Below are positions 16,206 through 24,400 of a stretch of 64,000 nucleotides of DNA, in pieces. Location: NCBI GenBank assembly GCA_035250245.1, contig DATFFH010000091.1, forward strand, positions 1 to 64,000, in the 5' to 3' direction. How positions within the stretch are numbered: the stretch's first letter is position 1; each line of letters begins with the position of its first letter. A program made the position numbers and the translations under genes. Below the pieces are notes generated by a model. The model searched no databases and was not told the DNA's origin. It saw only the letters and a program-made list of their open reading frames with translations. The stretch comes from Luteimonas_C sp035250245. Lineage in GTDB: Bacteria > Pseudomonadota > Gammaproteobacteria > Xanthomonadales > Xanthomonadaceae.

Positions 16206-17090
16206 TCAGCCGCGGCGCCAGTCGTCGCCGAACACCGATTTCATGTGTTCGTAAGCCTCACGCTCGGCCTCGTTGTTGGCGCGCGGGGCCAGCACTTCCA
16301 ACTCCACGATCTGATCGCCCGGCGGCGTGCCCGGCAGGCCGCGTCCGCGCAGCCGCAGCTTGCGGCCGGCTTCCGAATCGGCGGGAATTTTCAAGTCCAC
16401 TGCTCCGCCCAAGGTAGGCACGCTGACCGTCGCACCCAATGCGGCCTCCCATGGCGCCACGGCCAACACGTGGATCACGTTGCGGCCGTCCACTTCGAAC
16501 TGCGGATGCGCCGCGTATTCGATTTCCAGCAACAGATCGCCATGCGCACCCTGCCCAGCCAACCGGATCGCCTGGCCCGGCCGGACGCCCTTGGGAATGC
16601 GCACGTCCAGCGCTTTTCCGTTGACGCTGATGCGCACAGTGGAGCCGTCGTGCACAGCTTCCAACGGCACGGCGAGCTTGGCCCGCGTCGGACCGCGCGG
16701 CTGCGGTCCGCGTCCCGGCGCCTGCTGGCCGAATCCGTTGCCACGTGAGCGTCCGAACAGGCTCTCGAAGAAATCGCTGAAGCCGCCGCCATCACCGCCG
16801 GCGAAGACTTCTTCGAAATCGGGGCCGCCGCCGAAACCGCCCGGCGGCGGATGTACCTCATCGCCCGGACGATAGCCGCGCGTACGCAGCTCGTCGTACG
16901 CGGCGCGTTTCTGCGGATCGCGCAGCGCTTCGTAAGCTTCGTTGACGGCTTTGAATTTTTCCTCGGCGCCGGCTTCCTTGCTGACGTCCGGATGGTATTT
17001 ACGCGCGAGCCTGCGATAGGCGGTCTTCAGTTCCGCCTCGCCCGCGCTCGGTTCTACGCCCAGGATCTGGTAGTAATCCTTGAATTGCAT
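16206..17090 (-). CDS. cbpA: DnaJ-class co-chaperone, CbpA-like
   Basis: 294 aa from ATG 17090 with GGAGAG ahead. J domain at about 4-68 with the HPD motif at 33-35 (KYHPDV), then a Gly/Phe-rich linker (about 73-120, GGFGGGPDFEEVFAGGDG), no zinc-finger domain, and the C-terminal substrate-binding domains with RIPKGVRPGQ and LRLRGRGLPG. The absence of the CxxCxGxG repeats separates it from DnaJ. It would stimulate DnaK ATPase and can bind DNA in E. coli. It is downstream of hsp20 on the same strand with a 74-base gap. Confidence 0.88.
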   Translation of the reverse strand: MQFKDYYQILGVEPSAGEAELKTAYRRLARKYHPDVSKEAGAEEKFKAVNEAYEALRDPQKRAAYDELRTRGYRPGDEVHPPPGGFGGGPDFEEVFAGGDGGGFSDFFESLFGRSRGNGFGQQAPGRGPQPRGPTRAKLAVPLEAVHDGSTVRISVNGKALDVRIPKGVRPGQAIRLAGQGAHGDLLLEIEYAAHPQFEVDGRNVIHVLAVAPWEAALGATVSVPTLGGAVDLKIPADSEAGRKLRLRGRGLPGTPPGDQIVELEVLAPRANNEAEREAYEHMKSVFGDDWRRG

Positions 17091-17164
17091 GCGCTCTCCA
17101 CGGCACTCGGCCCGCGGCATCGCTGCCGCAGGCCGAGATTAGCCCAGCCGGCGTCGCCGCGCGA

Positions 17165-17608
17165 TCACTGCACGGTCGGCGAGCCGACCTGGATGCGGCG
17201 CGGCGTGGTTTCCGGCTTCTTGGGAATGCTGATCTCCAGCACGCCGTTCTTGCCGGTGGCGGCGATGCCGTCGGCGTCGGCGCTGTCGGGCAGCGCGAAA
17301 CGGCGATGGAAGCTGCCGGCGCGGCGCTCGATCCGCGAGTAGCGCTCGGTATCCGTCGCGCTTTCGTTCTTGCGCTCGCCCTTGATCGACAAAATGCCCT
17401 TGTCCATCTGCAATTCGATGTCCTGCGGGTCGATGCCCGGCAGGTCCGCATAGATCACGAAGCGCTCGGCTTCTTCCTTGATGTCGACGCGCGGAGTCCA
17501 TTGCGCGGTCGCGATGTTCGAGCCGTCGTTATCGGCATCGAAGAAACGTTTGATTTCGTTGTGGAAGGCCGCGTGACGGCCCGGCCAATGACGGTGGTAG
17601 CGGATCAT
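17165..17608 (-). CDS. Small heat-shock protein, Hsp20/alpha-crystallin family
   Basis: 147 aa. The start at 17608 has AAGGAAA upstream; the longer frame adds unsupported residues. The alpha-crystallin domain spans about 35-130, with TPRVDIKEEAERFVIYADLPG and GERKNES, and the C-terminal anchoring motif ISIPKK follows. It holds denaturing proteins for refolding by DnaK. It is followed by cbpA on the same strand, and a candidate sigma-32 box lies upstream, so both may be heat induced. Confidence 0.9.
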   Translation of the reverse strand: MIRYHRHWPGRHAAFHNEIKRFFDADNDGSNIATAQWTPRVDIKEEAERFVIYADLPGIDPQDIELQMDKGILSIKGERKNESATDTERYSRIERRAGSFHRRFALPDSADADGIAATGKNGVLEISIPKKPETTPRRIQVGSPTVQ

Positions 17609-17651
17609 GTTGTTTCCTTGTCTGGGAGCGGCACCGGGCCGCCATGACAGC

Positions 17652-17681
17652 GAAGTAGGCGCCCTCCCCGCCCATTTCAAG
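17652..17681 (-). promoter_or_regulatory. Candidate heat-shock (sigma-32) promoter of hsp20
   Basis: On the minus strand CTTGAAA (17681-17675) matches the sigma-32 -35 box exactly and is followed after 15 bases by CCTACTTC, a poor fit to the CCCCATNT -10. It lies about 44-73 bases upstream of the hsp20 start. Context and the perfect -35 support it; the weak -10 keeps it tentative. Confidence 0.4.
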
Positions 17682-17747
17682 GGCCCAGCCTTGACGCGGC
17701 CTTAGCGGCCGGCCGCTAGACTCGCCGCTTCCCAATGGAGAAAAAGC

Positions 17748-18227
17748 ATGACCATCCAAGTCGGCGACCGCTTGCCCGAGGCCAAACTGCAACGCATCCG
17801 CGAGGGCGTCGAAGTCGTGGATACCCCTACCCTGTTCGAAGGCAAGCGCGTGGTGCTTTTCGCGGTGCCCGGCGCCTTCACCCCGACCTGTTCGGAGCGG
17901 CACCTGCCGGGCTTCGTCGAGCATTTCGACGAATTCCGCGACAAGGGCGTGGAAGTGCTATGCATGTCGGTGAACGATCCTTTCGTGATGAAGGCCTGGG
18001 GCGAAAGCCAGCACGTGCCGGACGGCCTGATGATGCTGGCCGACGGCAACGGCGAGTTCGCCCACGCGCTGGGCTTGGAAATGGACGCCAGCGGTTACGG
18101 CATGGGCAAGCGCTCCAAGCGCTTCTCGCTGTACGCCGAGGACGGCGTGGTGAAACAGCTCAACGTCGAAGCTCCAGGCGAGTTCCGGGTGTCTTCGGCC
18201 GAGCACATCCTGTCGCAGCTTTCCTGA
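17748..18227 (+). CDS. Peroxiredoxin, Prx5/redoxin type
   Basis: 159 aa, ribosome site GGAG. The peroxidatic cysteine is C48 in PGAFTPTCSE; another cysteine, C72 in LCMSV, is at the position seen in many bacterial and PMP20-type Prx5 proteins. The pattern VNDPFVMKAWG and a 160-residue length fit this subfamily. It reduces peroxides using thioredoxin or glutathione/glutaredoxin. Its start faces the hsp20 gene (divergent, 139-base gap), and the ferritin-like gene follows after 35 bases, forming a small oxidative-stress unit. Confidence 0.9.
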   Translation: MTIQVGDRLPEAKLQRIREGVEVVDTPTLFEGKRVVLFAVPGAFTPTCSERHLPGFVEHFDEFRDKGVEVLCMSVNDPFVMKAWGESQHVPDGLMMLADGNGEFAHALGLEMDASGYGMGKRSKRFSLYAEDGVVKQLNVEAPGEFRVSSAEHILSQLS

Positions 18228-18262
18228 TCGCGCACAACCTTCGCGCACAAACGAGGCCAGCC

Positions 18263-18838
18263 ATGAGCAAGAAGCCAGCCAGTTCCGCCAAAGCGCCTGC
18301 CAAGAAACATCCGATCGACGACCGCGCCACGCTGCGCGCCAACGCGCGCAAGAACATCGACAAAGGCGCGGTCACCGCCACCTACAGCGCCGACAAGGCC
18401 ATGGTGATCAAACTGCTCAACGAGGCGCTGGCCACCGAATACGTCTGCGTGCTGCGCTACTACCGGCATTACTTCATGGCCTCGGGCATGCTCGCGGATG
18501 CGGTGAAGGGCGAATTCCTGGAGCACGCCCAGCAGGAACAGGAACATGCGCACAAGATCGCCGAGCGCATCGTCCAGCTCGGCGGCGAGCCCGACCTGAA
18601 TCCCGATACGCTGACCAAGCGTTCCCACGCCGAATACCAGGAAGGCAAGGATCTGCGCGACATGGTCAAGGAAGATCTGATCGCCGAACGCATCGCCATC
18701 GACAGCTACCGGCAGATGATCGACTACATCGGCGACCGCGACACCACCACCAAGCGGATCCTGGAAAGCATCCTGGCGCAGGAAGAAGAACACGCCGACG
18801 AATTCGCCGACCTGCTCAACGGCTGGATCGGAAAATAA
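18263..18838 (+). CDS. Bacterioferritin-like protein (ferritin-like diiron domain)
   Basis: 191 aa from ATG 18263, with GAGG upstream. A Lys/Ala-rich N-terminal tail (2-45) precedes a four-helix bundle with diiron-type motifs: Glu in NEALATEYVCVLRYYRH, EHAQQEQEHAHKIAERI (ExxH-like), AERIAIDSYRQ and EEEHADEFADLL. Members store iron or act as ferroxidases. The basic tail is unlike ordinary bacterioferritin and could contact DNA, as in Dps proteins (inference). Follows the peroxiredoxin gene, which fits protection from Fenton chemistry. No haem-ligand Met is evident. Confidence 0.85.
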   Translation: MSKKPASSAKAPAKKHPIDDRATLRANARKNIDKGAVTATYSADKAMVIKLLNEALATEYVCVLRYYRHYFMASGMLADAVKGEFLEHAQQEQEHAHKIAERIVQLGGEPDLNPDTLTKRSHAEYQEGKDLRDMVKEDLIAERIAIDSYRQMIDYIGDRDTTTKRILESILAQEEEHADEFADLLNGWIGK

Positions 18839-18842
18839 CCGC

Positions 18843-18918
18843 TTTTGTAGAGTCGAGCCTGCTCGACTGCTTTTGCTGTTGGATTGGCGAAAAAGCAGTC
18901 GAGCAGGCTCGACTCTAC
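18843..18918. repeat. REPIN-like inverted repeat, family R3 (copy a)
   Basis: Left arm GTAGAGTCGAGCCTGCTCGA (from 18847) and its complement ending CTCTAC at 18918, with about 20 bases between. The core TCGAGCCTGCTCGA is a palindrome. A second copy is at 40418-40508. It separates the convergent ferritin-like and pbpC genes. Confidence 0.85.
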
Positions 18919-18947
18919 GTTTCGCGGCAGGCAAAAAAACCCCGCGG

Positions 18948-21371
18948 TCAGCGGAGAATGCGGAACCGGATCCGCTTCCAGGCGCCGCTGGCTGCCAGCG
19001 CGGTCAACGTGTGTTCGCCCGCCTCTGCGTAATCGTGCGCAAAGACCTGCGCGCCGCGCGTCTCGCCGATCCAGCGCCCGTCGAGCAGCCATTGCACGCG
19101 AGCATCCGTGCCCAACGCTCGCACTTGCAAGCGCAACGGCTTTTCGCTTCCCGGTGCACGGGCCAAGGTGGTCGCGTCGTTGATGCCTTCGATATGCAGC
19201 AACTCCGCAGCGTCGCGGCCGTCGGCGGCGCAATCGGGCGATAACGCAGGCAATGTGGATGCCGTGCGCGTCGCAGCGGACAACCATGGCGAAGCCAACG
19301 CAGGCCAACGCGCGATCTCGGCCTCGCGCGCTTGATGCGGGCGCGAGCATTCCGCCGACAAGCGCAAGCCGCTACCCGCATCGACGCGGAAGCGTTCCGC
19401 CCCGGCGCTCCATAACCGGGCGCCGCGTTCGGCGAACGTCGGCGGCACGGCGCCGTCGAGCGACCAGGCTTTCATCTTGCGATGGCAGGACGACGTCGGC
19501 TGGTCGGCCGCGGCGATGCCCAACGGCCAGCAGATTTCGGTTTCGGCCACGTCGGCGGGCGCCGGACGCGGTACCGCGTCATTACGCGTGCGCGGCAGGC
19601 TGTCGACGACCTCGAACAGCAACGGTAGAGCCGTGACCGCGCCGTACTGGCCGGGCAAAGGCGTGCCGTCCGGACGCCCTACCCATACGCCGACCGTATA
19701 GCGACGCGTGCCGCCGAGCGCCCACGCATCGCGGAAACCGTAACTGGTGCCGGTTTTCCACGCGACCTTCGGCTTGCTGCCCGGATCGAACGTGTCGGCC
19801 ACTTGCCCCGGGCGCGGATTGGCTTCCAGGATTTCGCGCACGATCCAGGCCGCACCGGGCGACAACAGTCGGCGCTCGATGCGCGGATCGCCAGCGGCAT
19901 AACGCACGCGCCCGGCAACGCCGTCGCGGTTGAGCCCGACGAAAGCCCCGACCAGATCTTCCAGACGCACGCCGGTTCCGCCCAGGATCAAAGCCAGGTT
20001 CGGCTTGGCGCCGCGCGGGAATTTCAATTCGATGCCGGCATTCGCCAATCGCGCGGCGAAACGCGGCGGGCCGACGCGGTCGAGCAGGTCCACCGCAGGC
20101 ACGTTCAACGACAAACGCAACGCTTCGGCTGCGCCGATCGGCCCGTTGAATTCGGTGTCGAAGTTGGTCGGCCTGTAGTCGCCGAACGCTTGCGGCGCAT
20201 CCACCAGCAGGCTTTCCGAATGGATCAGGCCGTCGTCCAGCGCCAAGCCGTACAGGAACGGTTTCAGCGTCGAGCCGGGCGAGCGCCAGGCGCGGACCAT
20301 GTCGACGTGGCCCAGCCGCGCTTTGTCTCCGTAGGCCACCGAGCCGACATAAGCGCGTGCTTCCAGCGTGGCGTTGTCGACCACCAGCAGCGCCGCCGAC
20401 GTGCGTTCGGGCAGTTGCGAGAAATAGGCGGCGACGCGCTCCTCCAGCGTGCGCTGCAGTTCCGCATCGATGGTCGAGGCGATCCGCTCCGCGCGCGGAT
20501 GCGCGGCGCGCAAGCGCTCGGCCAGCAACGCGGCCATGCGCGGCGGTTGCAGCGAACGCGCCACCACAGGCTCGATGCGCGCGTCCTCGGCCTGATCGCG
20601 CGTCCAGACGCCGAGCTCGGCCATGCGCGACAACACTTTGTCGCGCGCGCGGCGTGCCGCTTCCGGTTCGCGATCGGGCCGCAAGCGGCTCGGCGATTGC
20701 GGCAACACCGTCAGCAAGGCCGCCTCGGCCTGCGAAAGCCGTGCTGCCGGTTTGCCCAGATACGCCCAACTCGCGGCTTCCACGCCTTCGATCGGGCCGC
20801 CGTACGGCGCGCGGTTAAGGTACAGCGCCAGGATCTCGCGCTTGGACAGATGCGCTTCCAACTGCAGCGCGCGCAGCAACTGCTTGGCCTTGCCCCAGGG
20901 CGTGCGCGTGCGTTTTCCATCAAGGCCGGGGTCTAGGATGCGCGCGACCTGCATGGTCAAGGTCGAACCGCCGGAAACGATGCGGCCGTGGCGCAGCCAC
21001 TGCCACCCCGCCCGCACGAGCGCGACCGGGTTGATGCCGGGATGGCGCCAGAAATGGCGGTCTTCGTAATTGAGCAAAGCCTGCAGATAGAGCGGTGACA
21101 CCGTCTCGATCGAAGCCGGATAACGCCAGACGCCATCGCGGTCGGCGAAGGCGCGCAGCGGCGTGCCGTCGCGGGCGACGACCAGGGTGCTGGTGTCGCG
21201 CTGTTTCGGCAGCGGGACTGGAAATGCGAAATCCAGCGCCAGCAGCGACGCCAGCGATGCGACAGTGCCCCAGCGCAGCCAGTTCAACCAGGGTCGTTTT
21301 CGCCGGTTCGGACCGTCATTTCGGCGAAAGCCGGAATCCGGGCTCGCATTGTCGTGGGTTGCGATGGGCAC
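18948..21371 (-). CDS. pbpC: Penicillin-binding protein 1C (bifunctional glycosyltransferase/transpeptidase)
   Basis: 807 aa as drawn. A membrane anchor lies at about 33-52, then the GT51 domain with NYEDRHFWRHPG (Glu103 as likely catalytic) and GGSTLTMQVAR. The transpeptidase domain has SxxK at S367-K370 (SPGSTLKP), SLN at 421-423 and KTGTS at 539-543. The C-terminal BiPBP_C domain (about 710-807) marks PBP1C. It polymerises and crosslinks peptidoglycan. The drawn start lies inside a diverged R4 palindrome, and residues 11-22 are translated repeat. A later non-ATG start near residue 28-40 is possible, but no better ATG exists. It follows the alpha-2-macroglobulin gene, its usual partner. Confidence 0.88.
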   Translation of the reverse strand: MPIATHDNASPDSGFRRNDGPNRRKRPWLNWLRWGTVASLASLLALDFAFPVPLPKQRDTSTLVVARDGTPLRAFADRDGVWRYPASIETVSPLYLQALLNYEDRHFWRHPGINPVALVRAGWQWLRHGRIVSGGSTLTMQVARILDPGLDGKRTRTPWGKAKQLLRALQLEAHLSKREILALYLNRAPYGGPIEGVEAASWAYLGKPAARLSQAEAALLTVLPQSPSRLRPDREPEAARRARDKVLSRMAELGVWTRDQAEDARIEPVVARSLQPPRMAALLAERLRAAHPRAERIASTIDAELQRTLEERVAAYFSQLPERTSAALLVVDNATLEARAYVGSVAYGDKARLGHVDMVRAWRSPGSTLKPFLYGLALDDGLIHSESLLVDAPQAFGDYRPTNFDTEFNGPIGAAEALRLSLNVPAVDLLDRVGPPRFAARLANAGIELKFPRGAKPNLALILGGTGVRLEDLVGAFVGLNRDGVAGRVRYAAGDPRIERRLLSPGAAWIVREILEANPRPGQVADTFDPGSKPKVAWKTGTSYGFRDAWALGGTRRYTVGVWVGRPDGTPLPGQYGAVTALPLLFEVVDSLPRTRNDAVPRPAPADVAETEICWPLGIAAADQPTSSCHRKMKAWSLDGAVPPTFAERGARLWSAGAERFRVDAGSGLRLSAECSRPHQAREAEIARWPALASPWLSAATRTASTLPALSPDCAADGRDAAELLHIEGINDATTLARAPGSEKPLRLQVRALGTDARVQWLLDGRWIGETRGAQVFAHDYAEAGEHTLTALAASGAWKRIRFRILR

Positions 21372-21419
21372 GGATCGCTACGTCGGTTCCACTGAATCCC
21401 GGTTTCGCCGGGACGACGG
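21313..21419. repeat. Diverged R4-type inverted repeat over the pbpC 5' end
   Basis: Left arm CCGTCATTTCGGCGAAAGCC and right arm ending GGTTTCGCCGGGACGACGG (21401-21419) face each other over about 50 bases. They resemble family R4 but with several changes. The element lies between the alpha-2-macroglobulin stop and the pbpC body and overlaps the first codons of pbpC. Confidence 0.65.
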
Positions 21420-21462
21420 CTCGGGCGAGGCGCTCGCTGCGAACGAGCGCCTCGCCGGCATC

Positions 21463-24400
21463 TTACGGCTGCACCACCGTGATCGACGCCGGACTGGATT
21501 TGCCCACGCCGCGCAGATCCGGCCGGTACATGTCCTCCACGAGCGGCGGCGGCACGGTGTAGGTGCCCGGCGTTACCGCACGCACCAGGTAGAACACGCG
21601 AGCCGCGTCGTTGCGGTCGAGCTTGAGCGCGGCGACATAACGGTCGTCGCGGTATTCCTCGTGCCGCACCTCGGCCGCGCTGCTGCGATCGGTGATCTCG
21701 ATGCCGTCCACCACCACGTCCGCCCACTGCTTGGCGTCGCTCAGGTTGAAGTTCTCGATCTCCAAGCCCGCCGGCAGCAGATCGGTGAGCAAGGCATCCG
21801 GCATCGCCCGGCTCGCGGTGATGCTGACGCCGACGATCAAGGCATCGCCCTCGCGCAGTTTGCCGCCCGCCCAGGCTTTGCCGTCCGGCGTGTAGTACTT
21901 GCGCTCCACAGTCAGCACACTATTGTCCGGCGCAGGCGCGGTGCGCGGAATGCCGGCGGCTTCCAGGCTGACATACAGCGGACCCTGACCTTCAGGCACG
22001 AAACGCACGCCGCGGCTCAAGGCGGCGTAGTCGAAATCGCGGCCCCACAGTTTGGTCGAAGCGATGTCTTCGCCGACGTCGCCCACCTGCAAGCGACCGC
22101 TGAACTGTTTGCCCTGCGCAGCCAACAAAGCCTTGCCGACGCGGCCCAGCGCCACCTGCTCCTGCGTGCTGAAGTAGGTCCACTGCTGGTTGCGGCGCGC
22201 ATCCAGTTCGCGGCCCAGATCGACCACGCGCGCATCGTATTCGGGCTTGTTCAAGCCGCGCTCGTGGGTCAACGCGATCATCAGCGCCTCGTCGCGCAGC
22301 GACGTGCCGTAATCGCCCAGATACTCCGGACGCTCCTTGCGCAGCGCGAAGCCCTGTGCGATCGCCTTCTGGCCGCGGTTCTTGTCGCCCTGCAACGACA
22401 GGGCCAACCCCAGATGCACCAGCGACAGCCCCGTCAGCGATTTGCTGCGGTCGTTGTCGTACAAGGCTCGCAGCGTGCCCAGCGGGGCGCGGTTCACACG
22501 GGCCAGCACATAGCCCGCATGCGCCTGGTAGGCGAATTTCAGGTGATCGCGGTTGTCGTAGCCGTAGAACGGCGCGCCGCCGCCCAGCAGGTCTTCGTTG
22601 AGCCGGGTCAGGGCTTTCTGCAACACGGTATCGGGCACGTCGAAACCAGCTTCGCGCGCGTCGAGCAGGAATTCGACGATGTACGGCGTCAGGCCAGGAT
22701 TGACGTAGCTGTCGTCGCCCCACATCGAGAAATGGCCATTGCCGACCTGCATCGAAGCCAGGCGCCCGAACGCGCCGTCCATGCGCGCACGGCGGGTCTT
22801 GGCGTCCAAGCCCTTCACGCCGAGCATCTTCGCGGTGGCTTCGTCCAGCAGCAGCGCGGCGTAGCCCTTGCTGGTGGTTTGCTCGGCACAGCCGTACGGA
22901 TACTCCAGCGCACCCTTCAGCACGCTGGCAAACGGGATCGGCGGCAAAGCACTGACCGATATGCGCGCGCTGACCGAATCGGCCATCAAACCGTCTGCGA
23001 AACCGGCGTCCAGCGAGACCGGCGCGACCGGATCGAGCACCCGCGTCTGCGCACGCAGCACGCCCGGCCAGGCCGCGCGCACCGGCACGTCGTAGCGGCG
23101 ATCGACCTTGAAGCCGTTGCCATCCACACGCACCCGCACTTTCGCGGTGGTGTAGCCCTCTTTCGCCGTCAGCGGGAAACTGAGCGTGGTTTTGGCGTCG
23201 CCGGCCAACTTGGCGCTGACCGCGTTGCCGCCTATCGCCAGCGGCCCTTCGCCGTCGACACGGACATTGAATTCGCCCGGCTTGCCTGTGAAGTTCTGCA
23301 CGTCGAGCGTGACCGTACTGCGGTCGCCCGGCGCCAGCACGCGCGGCAGGCTGGCCTCGGCCACGATCGGCGCGCGCACCAGCAATTCCTTGTCGCGGTT
23401 GCCGTAGCGTTGATCGGAATAAACCAAAGCAGAAACGCGCAGGGTGCCGTTGAAATCGGGCACGGCCAGCTTGATCTTGGCCACGCCTTGCGCATCCAGT
23501 TTCACGGGGCCCGCGAACAGATCGACCGTCTGCACTTTCGATGTCGGTCGCCGCGCCTGCGACAGCGGCTCCAGCGCCATGTCGCCGCCGAAGCGGATCT
23601 TGGCCACGCCGCCTTCGAAGCTTTCGATGACGCGGCCGTACAGGTCGTAGGCATCCACGCCGAGCCTGCGCTGGGCGAAGAAATGCGCGTTCGCATCGGG
23701 AACCGGGAATTTGGTGATGTTGAGAATGCCGACGTCGACCGCGGACACGGTGACGTAGGCTTCCTTGCCCGCCAGCTCGGGCACGGCGATCGTCGCCTGC
23801 AGATCGCGCTCGGGCCGCATCTGCGCCGGTATCGACAAACCGACGCTGACCTTGCGGCCGCCCCGGTCCATCGGCACGTGCGCCACGCCGACTGCGCGCG
23901 CAGGCGTGATCTTGCTCGGCGCGCTCCCGCCGCGGAATACCAGCGCGGTCACGTACACGTCGTGCCGTTCCCATTCCTGGGTTACCGGAATTTCGAACGT
24001 GCTGCCCGCTTTGGCATCGATATCCTGCACATAGATCAGCTTGTCGGTTTCGACCAGCAGCAGACCCTTGCCGTCGTGCGGAGGGGTCAGCGTCACCTTC
24101 AGCTTGTCGCCGGCCTTGTACGCGGTTTTGTCCAGCGCCAGCTTGACCTTGTCGGGGCGCGCGTCGCTGCCGCGGTTCTGGTCGTCCCAGCTCCAGCCGG
24201 CCTTGAACGGATAACGCATGGTCAGGCCGGTCGCCGGATCGAACACGTCGACGCGGTATTCGCCCCACTCCACCGGAAAATCGAAATGCGCGGCGGTAGC
24301 GCCGACGTCGACGGTCTTGGTTTCGACGTTCTCGAAGCGGCGGGTGAAGTCGTAATCCCAGCCGCCTTCGTCATCGTAGTTCCAGTGGTAGTCGCGGCGT

